From Candidatus Methanoperedens sp. (lineage in GTDB: Archaea > Halobacteriota > Methanosarcinia > Methanosarcinales > Methanoperedenaceae), in NCBI GenBank assembly GCA_027460605.1, contig JAPZAN010000179.1:1-10430 (forward strand): a stretch of 10,430 bases of DNA, written 5' to 3'. Every line of letters starts with the position of its first letter. The stretch's first letter is position 1. A program made the translations under genes and the position numbers. The notes beneath the pieces are model-generated. The model ran no database searches. It saw only the letters and a list, made by a program, of their open reading frames with translations, and was not told the DNA's origin. Shown here piece after piece: positions 1 to 4,130 of the stretch.

Positions 1-204
1 ATGGGAAATGCAACAATATTGAAAAGGCTTGGATATTTGTCAGAAATCCTGGATATAAAATTGGATGAAAAATTAAAGAAAAGGATGCTGAGAAATATTT
101 CAAAAGGGTACTCGGTTCTCGACCCTGCCATAAAATTAAGAAAGGGAAAATATAATGAAAAGTGGAAGTTGTTGATAAACAGAAAGATAGGTGAAGAGTT
201 TTGA
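1..204 (+). CDS. AbiEi-type antitoxin, C-terminal part (5' end outside window)
   Basis: The 67 visible residues resemble the C-terminal end of AbiEi-family antitoxins. A KRLGYL segment near residue 9 is followed by a charged helix, then a GYSVLDP segment (about 37-43) and a terminal KGKYNEKWKLLIN stretch, the usual ending of this family. In AbiE (type IV) toxin-antitoxin systems this protein is known to be a DNA-binding repressor that neutralises the nucleotidyltransferase toxin without forming a stable complex. The reading frame is open to the first base, and family members are much longer (around 200 residues or more), so the ATG at position 1 is almost certainly an internal methionine and the winged-helix N-terminus lies upstream. 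Its TGA stop overlaps the TTG start of the next gene by 4 nt (TTGA), the coupled order expected for antitoxin then toxin. The gene is seen only in part and the family call rests on the C-terminal motifs. Confidence 0.72.
   Translation: MGNATILKRLGYLSEILDIKLDEKLKKRMLRNISKGYSVLDPAIKLRKGKYNEKWKLLINRKIGEEF
189..194 (+). promoter_or_regulatory. Ribosome binding site supporting the TTG start of the toxin gene
   Basis: AGGTGA lies inside the last codons of the antitoxin gene, six bases before TTG at 201. It matches the archaeal anti-Shine-Dalgarno complement (GGAGGTGA) and is the reason for choosing this non-ATG start. Confidence 0.6.
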
Positions 205-981
205 TAACAGCAGATGAAGTAAGGAAAGCGGCAAGGAATAAAGGATTTCCAGCAGGGGTGGTAGAAAAGGATTACGCTCTGACCTGGCTGCTTTCTGGAA
301 TCTATAATTCCGATCTTAAAGATGTTTTGGCATTTAAGGGAGGAACAGCATTGAGCAAAGTGTATTTCCCGAAATTTTGGAGGCTGTCCGAGGATTTGGA
401 TTTTACGGTTATGAAAGAAATCCAGCCAAATGAAATAGAATCAATGCTGAAAAACTGTCTTAACATGCTTAACGAAAAGACGGGAATGAATTTCTATATT
501 GCAAGTTTCCATTCAAATCCCCAGCATGCTATAATAACAGTACAATTCACTGGCCCGCTTGGCAAGAACGCTATCAGAATGGATATAAGCCTGAATGATG
601 CTGGTTACAAAACCATTGAAAACGGAAAGTATTGATGATTATTCAGACAGTAAAAAATTTGCTGTTCTCGTTTATTCTCTGGATGAGATATTACTGGAGA
701 AACTGCGCTCAATAATACAGCGCGGTAAAAGCAGAGATTACTTTGATGTCTGGATGCTTCTGAAGAAAAGCAAGTTTGATAAAGATAACATCAAAAAACG
801 TTTCATGGAAAAATGCAAATTCAAGAATATCGAGTCAGGCTATGAATTGTTTTTCGAGGAGACAAAGCTGAATGAGGCAAGAGATTTCTGGGAAAAAGGC
901 CTGGCAAGACTGATGAAGGAAGTTCCTGCGTTTGAGACAATCATAAATGATTTGAGGAAAGAGCTTGAGTTTCTGAAATGA
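201..981 (+). pseudogene. AbiEii-type nucleotidyltransferase toxin, frameshifted
   Basis: Two adjacent frames together give about 260 residues of an AbiEii/AbiGii nucleotidyltransferase, normal length for the family. The first frame (201-635) carries the FKGGTALSK motif (residues 45-53) and SEDLDFT (63-69), the glycine-rich loop and metal-binding aspartates. The second frame (open from 595) carries a YSLDEILLEKLRSI helix and the KSRDYFDVW motif, the RDxxD signature of this fold. The first frame runs past its homology into a stop at 633-635. A good match is restored by moving to the other frame after Asn-Asp at 594-599, which means one extra base or two missing bases near 597-600. The TTG start at 201 has a GGTGA ribosome binding site at 190-194. 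Family members transfer nucleotides to target RNAs such as tRNA and arrest growth. With this frameshift the toxin would lose the RDxxD half, unless the shift is a read error or is programmed. Confidence 0.82.
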
Positions 982-1013
982 ATCAACTCAAATCTGAAAT
1001 CCGCACTGCCTGA

Positions 1014-1286
1014 TTAAAAGGAGTGTTCATGGCGACAAAAAATAAAAAGAAACTTGCAGGAACGCTCAAAATGAGACAAGGCAAGCACCCAGATATGCAC
1101 AATTTTGAAAAATAAGGTTATTATTTGCCCAATTCCTTCAACCGCTTTTTTCTGCTGTTTCTCTAATTGAGCGATAATATTGTTAAACATGACTTTAAGC
1201 GAGTATATCTTATGTGGCCTTCCTTTGCCTGGCTTCTTTTCTTCCCTCTCATTTATCCAACCGCGTTCCTTTAATTCCTTTGGCAC
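1014..1286 (-). pseudogene. Winged-helix regulator fragment (wing and C-terminal part)
   Basis: The first ~45 residues of this frame look like the end of a winged helix-turn-helix domain. A KELKERGWINE recognition/wing segment (residues 3-13) leads to a GKGRPHKIYSL stretch (20-30), the 'GRPxKxYxL' wing strand typical of PadR/TrmB-like archaeal regulators. A helical LEKQQKKA segment (41-48) follows. The first helices of the domain are missing. Upstream the DNA passes in another frame into the TrmO fragment. The last ~40 residues (IVHIWVLALSHF onward) look like read-through of non-coding DNA. No complete start region or ribosome binding site serves this frame; a GTG exists at 1286 but precedes only a partial domain. 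I read it as the remnant of a regulator cut by recombination. Confidence 0.6.
1029..1115 (+). CDS. Possible 28-aa basic small protein or truncated gene start
   Basis: A short ORF starts at ATG 1029 with a strong AAAGGAG ribosome binding site (about 1017-1023) and ends at TAA 1113-1115. The 28-residue product is basic and lysine-rich (MATKNKKKLAG...HNFEK) with no membrane segment and no Cys. I do not recognise a family. It lies 47 nt after the toxin gene on the same strand and could be the last gene of that unit. It could equally be the surviving N-terminus of a longer gene cut off in this degraded region. It overlaps the tail of the opposite-strand winged-helix fragment, so at least one of the two is not a real gene. 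The ribosome binding site is the main evidence. Confidence 0.33.
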   Translation: MATKNKKKLAGTLKMRQGKHPDMHNFEK

Positions 1287-1368
1287 CTATTGGTTGTATG
1301 GGCATCCCTTTAATATCTTTAAAAGGAGAGCAAATTATGCCTATTGGCATGTACCTTATTTCCTTCAT
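1249..1368 (-). pseudogene. TrmO-type tRNA methyltransferase, N-terminal stub
   Basis: From ATG 1368, 39 residues match the start of the TrmO/UPF0066 family. These include YMPIGIICSPFKD (residues 6-18) and GMPIQPIGAKGIKGT (21-35), corresponding to the 'PIG.I.SP' and 'P.Q' entry motifs of that beta-barrel fold. Known TrmO enzymes use S-adenosylmethionine to methylate N6-threonylcarbamoyladenosine at tRNA position 37. After 'KGIKGTR' the frame hits TGA (1249-1251) and the sequence becomes a winged-helix fragment in another frame. Only about a quarter of a typical protein remains and it lacks the rest of the SAM-binding barrel. The frame is open upstream to 1476, but those extra residues show no similarity to the family. 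Non-functional remnant. Confidence 0.65.
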
Positions 1369-1481
1369 GTTTACCATTTTATTCATAAAATTTCTGGTAA
1401 CTCGTTCATATCTGCATTGCATATATAGTTGGATACAAGACATTATTTGATATTTAGTGCCTATCCGAAAAGTCAATCATA

Positions 1482-1496
1482 TTGTAAAAGTTACAA
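1482..1496. promoter_or_regulatory. 15-bp dyad, copy 1 (TTGTAA-AAG-TTACAA)
   Basis: TTGTAAAAGTTACAA has perfect 6-bp arms around a 3-bp centre, the shape of a dimeric regulator operator. An identical copy lies at 1543-1557. A further TTACAA half-site follows at 1501-1506. Both copies lie upstream of the TrmO stub (114 and 175 nt before its ATG), which makes them candidate operators of whatever intact gene once stood there. Confidence 0.5.
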
Positions 1497-1505
1497 CCGG
1501 TTACA

Positions 1506-1517
1506 ATATTCGAATAT
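1506..1517. promoter_or_regulatory. 12-bp perfect palindrome ATATTCGAATAT
   Basis: This perfect 12-bp palindrome sits between the two 15-bp dyads and next to a TTACAA half-site. It may be part of the same control region; AT-rich palindromes also arise by chance. Confidence 0.3.
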
Positions 1518-1542
1518 CCTTTGTCATGTAGTATATTCCCTT

Positions 1543-1557
1543 TTGTAAAAGTTACAA
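1543..1557. promoter_or_regulatory. 15-bp dyad, copy 2 (TTGTAA-AAG-TTACAA)
   Basis: This is identical to the 15-bp dyad at 1482-1496, with 61 bp from start to start, close to six helical turns. Such phasing would place two bound dimers on the same DNA face. The function is inferred from symmetry and repetition only. Confidence 0.5.
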
Positions 1558-1602
1558 TATTTCCAGATAGTTGGCTATAAACAAAATTCATAGATAACGA
1601 TG

Positions 1603-1627
1603 AAAAAGCATCGGTGTCGGACTTTTT
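1603..1627 (-). terminator. Possible terminator after the cytochrome gene
   Basis: AAAAAG (1603-1608) and CTTTTT (1622-1627) form inverted arms around a 13-base loop, and on the minus strand the structure ends in five T residues, 26 nt past the cytochrome stop codon. The stem is A/T-rich and weak. Archaeal termination often needs only a T tract, so the call is plausible but uncertain. Confidence 0.3.
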
Positions 1628-1652
1628 AATACCAAGCTCTAAGTTGATTGTA

Positions 1653-2123
1653 TTATTTCAACGTTTTAAGAAATCCTATGAGGTCGTTCAGGTCGCTATC
1701 CGGCATCTGCCATCCCGGCATTGGCGGCTGAAGCTGTTTTTCTTCTTCATCGATGCCTTTTGTGATCGCCCGTTTGATAAGTTCATCTGTGTAATTTTCT
1801 CCTATCAGCGTGGAATACCTTATATCCGGTGCATCAAACGTCCACATCATCACTCTCCCCTTCCCTCCTTTTCCATCAGGACCGTGGCAGGTGGCGCAGC
1901 TCATCATCCCGCCCCTCACCGTCATCTGTCCTATCGATGAAACTATAGGTTCACCTGAACCTGAGGTAGCTGCAAAATAAATCCTCTCTCCGTTGCTCTG
2001 GAAACCAGATGCTTGATATGAATAATAAGATGAGGAATAAGTGCTGTATGAAAGAGCGAAGAGACCTATCAGGCCGATTACAATAAGAACTATTGCAATT
2101 ATCAGGTTTCCTGGACTTTTCAT
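1653..2123 (-). CDS. Membrane-anchored monohaem cytochrome c
   Basis: This 156-aa protein has an uncleaved-looking N-terminal membrane helix (about residues 7-25) and a Ser/Tyr-rich linker (25-40). The soluble cytochrome c domain has one CATCH haem-binding motif (76-80). The likely distal ligand is a methionine in the PPMPGWQM stretch (M135 or M140), and a final helix (143-155) is typical of class I cytochromes. The haem would face outside the cell, with electrons passing to or from a membrane partner. Its ATG overlaps the TGA of the upstream SHOCT gene (ATGA at 2120-2123), so the two are translationally coupled. The nearby CopD-like protein suggests a small respiratory or metal-handling module. 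Partner and redox substrate cannot be read from the sequence. Confidence 0.9.
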   Translation of the reverse strand: MKSPGNLIIAIVLIVIGLIGLFALSYSTYSSSYYSYQASGFQSNGERIYFAATSGSGEPIVSSIGQMTVRGGMMSCATCHGPDGKGGKGRVMMWTFDAPDIRYSTLIGENYTDELIKRAITKGIDEEEKQLQPPMPGWQMPDSDLNDLIGFLKTLK

Positions 2124-2359
2124 ATCAGGTCTTTCTTTTTATCTTCAAATTCTTCCTTGCTTATCTCCCCTCTGGCGTACTTTTTCTTCAGGATTTCAAG
2201 CGCTGATTCCTGTTCTCTCCTGGCTCCGCCGCCTTCCCACAGGTATTTGATGAGCAGCACAAGCCCTATGATTACCAGTATCCAGAATATCAACCCCAAA
2301 ATCCAGTAACCTCCGCTCATCATACCATAACCGTAACCGTCCATCATTCCGAATTGCAT
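2120..2359 (-). CDS. SHOCT-domain small membrane protein
   Basis: The 79-aa protein begins with a Met/Gly/Tyr-rich stretch (five Met among the first 14 residues), followed by one membrane helix (about 18-40) and a Gly/Arg linker. The C-terminal SHOCT domain (about 52-79) shows the ALEILKKKYARGEISKEEF pattern. SHOCT is a short helical domain found at the ends of many membrane and secreted proteins and probably acts in assembly or oligomerisation; its biochemical role is not established. The start has an AGAGGTC ribosome binding site (2364-2370) five bases upstream of ATG, and a TATA-like box lies farther upstream. The stop overlaps the cytochrome start by 4 nt, so the protein may be a partner of that cytochrome. 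The Met-rich N-terminus could bind Cu(I), but such ends are also common in this family without known metal binding. Confidence 0.85.
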   Translation of the reverse strand: MQFGMMDGYGYGMMSGGYWILGLIFWILVIIGLVLLIKYLWEGGGARREQESALEILKKKYARGEISKEEFEDKKKDLI

Positions 2360-2391
2360 ATTTGACCTCTACTTTAATGATTGATTTTGTA

Positions 2392-2401
2392 CTATAAAAA
2401 G
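2392..2401 (-). promoter_or_regulatory. TATA-like box for the SHOCT-cytochrome pair
   Basis: On the minus strand this reads CTTTTTATAG, close to the archaeal TTTWWW TATA consensus. At the usual 24-27 nt spacing, transcription would begin around 2370-2375, just ahead of the ribosome binding site at 2364-2370. No mapped start site is available. Confidence 0.4.
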
Positions 2402-2433
2402 ATAGAGATAACCTCTAAAAATGCATGTTTTCT

Positions 2434-2883
2434 TTATACACTTCTCAAGGTTGCGGTTAATAGTAGCACCAATATGCCCAAAGACAGGTTAGTTTTTACT
2501 AATGTCAGGATTGTGTCTGGTTTTGGGGCAAAAGGTGCTAATTTCTTAGAAAGAACGAAGCTAACCCAGGTAACAATGAGAATCATTATCAATGTTACAA
2601 AGTGTTTGCTCAGCAAAACAATTCCATAGGTTGTGCTGAAAATATCTTCAAAAGCTACACGGCTGAAGGCAATTGGAATACCTGTAAGAATCAGCACTAT
2701 GATGCTTAACCAGGCAAACATAATGAAACGCTTTAATACCGTAGTTCCGAGTACTGGGCGCTGGTTTTGGTCAATTGCTACCATTGAAGGGCGAAGCACC
2801 AATATATTGAAAGCCATCCCCCCAATCCACATCATAGTTGCCAGATAATGCAACCAGAGTGTAATGATGTATATTATTTCCAT
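2434..2883 (-). CDS. CopD-like four-helix membrane protein
   Basis: This 149-aa integral membrane protein has helices at about 5-30, 53-73, 86-111 and 127-146. The N-terminal LHYLATMMWIGGMAF segment (11-25) has the His plus 'WiGG' pattern of the CopD/copper-resistance-D superfamily. H12 in helix 1 and H94 in helix 3 lie within membrane segments and could bind haem or metal. CopD proteins are linked to copper handling in bacteria; archaeal short versions are poorly characterised, so copper transport is inference. The start is fixed by a perfect GAGGTGAT ribosome binding site at 2887-2894. It ends 75 nt before the SHOCT gene on the same strand, which has its own TATA-like box, so the two may be separate units. 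The CxxC microprotein gene lies upstream, separated by a hairpin. Confidence 0.82.
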   Translation of the reverse strand: MEIIYIITLWLHYLATMMWIGGMAFNILVLRPSMVAIDQNQRPVLGTTVLKRFIMFAWLSIIVLILTGIPIAFSRVAFEDIFSTTYGIVLLSKHFVTLIMILIVTWVSFVLSKKLAPFAPKPDTILTLVKTNLSLGILVLLLTATLRSV

Positions 2884-2912
2884 TTTATCACCTCTTTTAG
2901 TTGAATAAATTA

Positions 2913-2937
2913 CTGCCCCAGTCTAAAACAGGGGCAG
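2913..2937 (-). terminator. GC-rich stem-loop between the CxxC microprotein and CopD-like genes
   Basis: CTGCCCC (2913-2919) and GGGGCAG (2931-2937) are perfect 7-bp arms around an 11-base loop, a strong hairpin in AT-rich surroundings. On the minus strand it follows the microprotein stop by 18 nt and is followed by TAATTTATT, which could allow termination. It might instead be an mRNA-processing or attenuation element in the CopD leader, ending 18 nt before that gene's ribosome binding site. Confidence 0.45.
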
Positions 2938-2955
2938 GGACATTGCAAGGACATT

Positions 2956-3075
2956 TTAGGTTTTGTTTAAAACTTGTTCGTATTCTTCGCTGTCGACATC
3001 TTTATTTTTGCTTTCTGTGAAATCATGCAATTGCTGGTCTTTATTTTTATTAATGGAAATGCACTGTAAGCACAT
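2956..3075 (-). CDS. 39-aa CxxC microprotein
   Basis: A complete short ORF runs from ATG 3075 to TAA 2956-2958. It has a textbook GGAGGTGA ribosome binding site (3081-3088) five bases before the start. The product starts MCLQCIS, giving a CxxC pair at residues 2 and 5, followed by a hydrophilic tail rich in Lys, Asp, Glu and Gln; it has no membrane segment. The ribosome binding site is as good as any in the window, which argues for real translation. A single CxxC could bind a metal ion as a dimer, or act as a thiol switch. It is divergent from the HxlR-type regulator gene, with about 100 bp of shared AT-rich promoter DNA, which suggests that regulator controls it. I do not recognise a family. 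Confidence 0.6.
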   Translation of the reverse strand: MCLQCISINKNKDQQLHDFTESKNKDVDSEEYEQVLNKT

Positions 3076-3100
3076 CTTTTTCACCTCCTTTTATCTTTAT

Positions 3101-3150
3101 AGTTACTTCAGTTAATAAAGTATTTAAAATATTAAGTTTAAAGTTAAATA
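3101..3150. promoter_or_regulatory. Shared divergent promoter with symmetrical TATA-like core
   Basis: The stretch TATTTAAAATATTAA (3121-3135) can act as a TATA-like box in both directions, serving the microprotein on the minus strand and the HxlR gene on the plus strand. It is flanked by an inverted repeat TACTT/AAGTA (3104-3108 and 3118-3122) and a direct repeat of AAGTT (3134-3138, 3141-3145), plausible contact sites for the divergent regulator. Inferred from position and symmetry. Confidence 0.4.
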
Positions 3151-3175
3151 GCTGCTATTGAAAAAGGAAGTCGCT

Positions 3176-3526
3176 ATGCAAAAAGAAAGTAAGAGATGCA
3201 CGATGTATGAGGACGATACATGTTTGTGTTCTATTGAAGGTATCATGGGCATCCTCAGTAAAAAATGGGCTTTATTGATCATCAGTGCGATTGGGAATAA
3301 CCAGAAATTGCGCTACAACGAACTTGAAAAAAAGCTGGATAAGATAAGTCCAAAAACGTTAGCCGATAGGTTAAAAGAACTGGAGAATGCGAACATAATC
3401 AAAAGAGAATCATTTGCTGAAATACCTCCCAGGGTGGAGTACTCGCTAACAAAAGAAGGAGCGGAACTGAGAGATGCTGTAATGCCTCTGATGAAATGGG
3501 TCTCATCGAAAGATTTTCAGAAGTAA
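3176..3526 (+). CDS. HxlR-family winged-helix regulator with N-terminal cysteines
   Basis: This is a 116-aa DNA-binding protein of the HxlR (MarR-like) family. It has an N-terminal Cys-bearing segment (C8, C16, C18), the family's 'G-I-L-S-K-K-W' helix (25-31), the LRYNELEKKL and SPKTLADRLKELE helices of the HTH (about 45-70), and the wing IPPRVEYSLTKEG (about 83-95). An AAGGAAG ribosome binding site just before ATG 3176 supports this start; an in-frame TTG at 3158 would add six residues but lies before that site. Several HxlR proteins sense oxidants or aldehydes through an N-terminal Cys. Three Cys within 11 residues could form a thiol or metal switch here, which is inference. The divergent microprotein gene is the most likely target, with CopD beyond it. 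Confidence 0.9.
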   Translation: MQKESKRCTMYEDDTCLCSIEGIMGILSKKWALLIISAIGNNQKLRYNELEKKLDKISPKTLADRLKELENANIIKRESFAEIPPRVEYSLTKEGAELRDAVMPLMKWVSSKDFQK

Positions 3527-3574
3527 TTGGATTTTGGTGCGTTCCAAAGTCTCGAATGATATTGCGGTAAAATT

Positions 3575-3643
3575 TTAAGCAAGCAGTGCAGCCCCGAAAG
3601 CAGCAGAGCCGCTGCTAAGAATTATTAGATCATATTTTTCCAT
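3575..3643 (-). pseudogene. N-terminal stub of a MerA/lipoamide-dehydrogenase-like flavoprotein
   Basis: ATG 3643 has a strong GGAGGT ribosome binding site. The 22 codons that follow read MEKYDLIILSSGSAAFGAAL and two more residues before TAA at 3575-3577. This is the opening beta-alpha-beta FAD-binding segment of mercuric-reductase-like and dihydrolipoamide-dehydrogenase-like proteins, whose usual form is YDLIIIGSGSAAFGAA. One departure is Ser for the first Gly of the GxGxxxG loop. The remaining ~430 residues are absent: the 3' end of the HxlR gene begins 48 bp later on the opposite strand. It stands 30 nt behind the ferredoxin gene in the same direction, so it was probably the last gene of that operon before a deletion. 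It could still be translated as a 22-aa peptide, but no function is expected. Confidence 0.6.
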
Positions 3644-3673
3644 GCTACCTCCACTTTACATAAATATTAGTCC

Positions 3674-3961
3674 TTATGGAAGCCTTCTCGGTGTGCACAC
3701 TATCGCATTTGATTTGCACACCATATGGCAGCTTCCATCTCCCACGCAGTTACCAGCGTTTACCGCTACTGAAATCTTTCTGCCATTTAATTCCCGAATC
3801 TCGTAAACTCCACGAGAGCAGACTTTAACGCACATCCCGCAGCCGTTGCATTTCTCTTTATCAATGTATTCGATAAAGGCTGGAGTCCATTTATCGCCTG
3901 ACTTTGTTTCTCCCTGATAATATGCAGCAGCATCATCGATTTCACAGCAGCAGCTCTTCAT
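3674..3961 (-). CDS. Two-cluster ferredoxin (FdxB-like) with Asp in second motif
   Basis: This 95-aa soluble iron-sulfur protein starts MKSCCC, then has a 25-residue leader and two cluster motifs. Motif one is CNGCGMCVKVCS (residues 38-49), a complete CxxCxxCxxxC. Motif two is CVGDGSCHMVC (72-82), where the expected second Cys is Asp75, with another Cys at 89. The overall pattern, including the FIEYIDKEKC entry, resembles nif-type ferredoxin III (FdxB). CxxDxxC is known from Pyrococcus ferredoxin, whose Asp-ligated [4Fe-4S] cluster converts easily to [3Fe-4S]; the same may hold here. The start overlaps the zinc-ribbon stop by 4 nt (ATGA), and the AtwA-like ATPase lies just upstream. It is probably the electron carrier of this operon, perhaps serving the now truncated flavoprotein next to it or the ATPase system. 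The triple Cys at 4-6 is unusual. Confidence 0.88.
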   Translation of the reverse strand: MKSCCCEIDDAAAYYQGETKSGDKWTPAFIEYIDKEKCNGCGMCVKVCSRGVYEIRELNGRKISVAVNAGNCVGDGSCHMVCKSNAIVCTPRRLP

Positions 3962-4125
3962 TTTTCCGCACTCACTATTTCAATATTGCTGGATTTACAG
4001 GCAGGGCAGATTACACTTTTTCCAAGTCCTTTGAATTTATTTTCGCAATCCAGACAAACATATTCTTTCAAGTCCATTTCTATGTTTTCTATATCGAATT
4101 CAGGCACATCCCCGACCATGCACAT
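3958..4125 (-). CDS. Small zinc-ribbon / rubredoxin-like protein
   Basis: The 55-aa product has two CxxC knuckles: VCLDC (Cys at 24 and 27) and ICPAC (Cys at 40 and 43), separated by 12 residues in a KFKGLGKS loop. This is a zinc ribbon or rubredoxin-type site that would bind Zn or Fe. The start is chosen at ATG 4125 because a GAGGTGA site (4131-4137) lies just upstream, made from the stop region of the ATPase gene. An upstream in-frame ATG at 4167 lies inside the ATPase coding region without such a site. A further Cys follows the initiator Met (MCMVG). It is coupled to the ferredoxin by a 4-nt overlap. Role unknown; the context suggests a metal-binding or electron-transfer partner of the ATPase operon. 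Confidence 0.72.
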   Translation of the reverse strand: MCMVGDVPEFDIENIEMDLKEYVCLDCENKFKGLGKSVICPACKSSNIEIVSAEK

Positions 4126-4130
4126 ATTTT

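Noticed and set aside
1180..1450. Two overlapping plus-strand frames opposite the TrmO/winged-helix remnants
   Set aside because: Their products show no family pattern or ribosome binding site, and the opposite strand carries recognisable protein motifs.
1482..1557. CRISPR array from the repeated 15-bp element
   Set aside because: Only two copies, the unit is too short, and it is itself palindromic; this fits a regulator operator better.
2381..2848. Plus-strand open frames across the CopD-like gene
   Set aside because: They mirror a membrane protein with clear helices and a perfect ribosome binding site on the minus strand; no independent coding signs.
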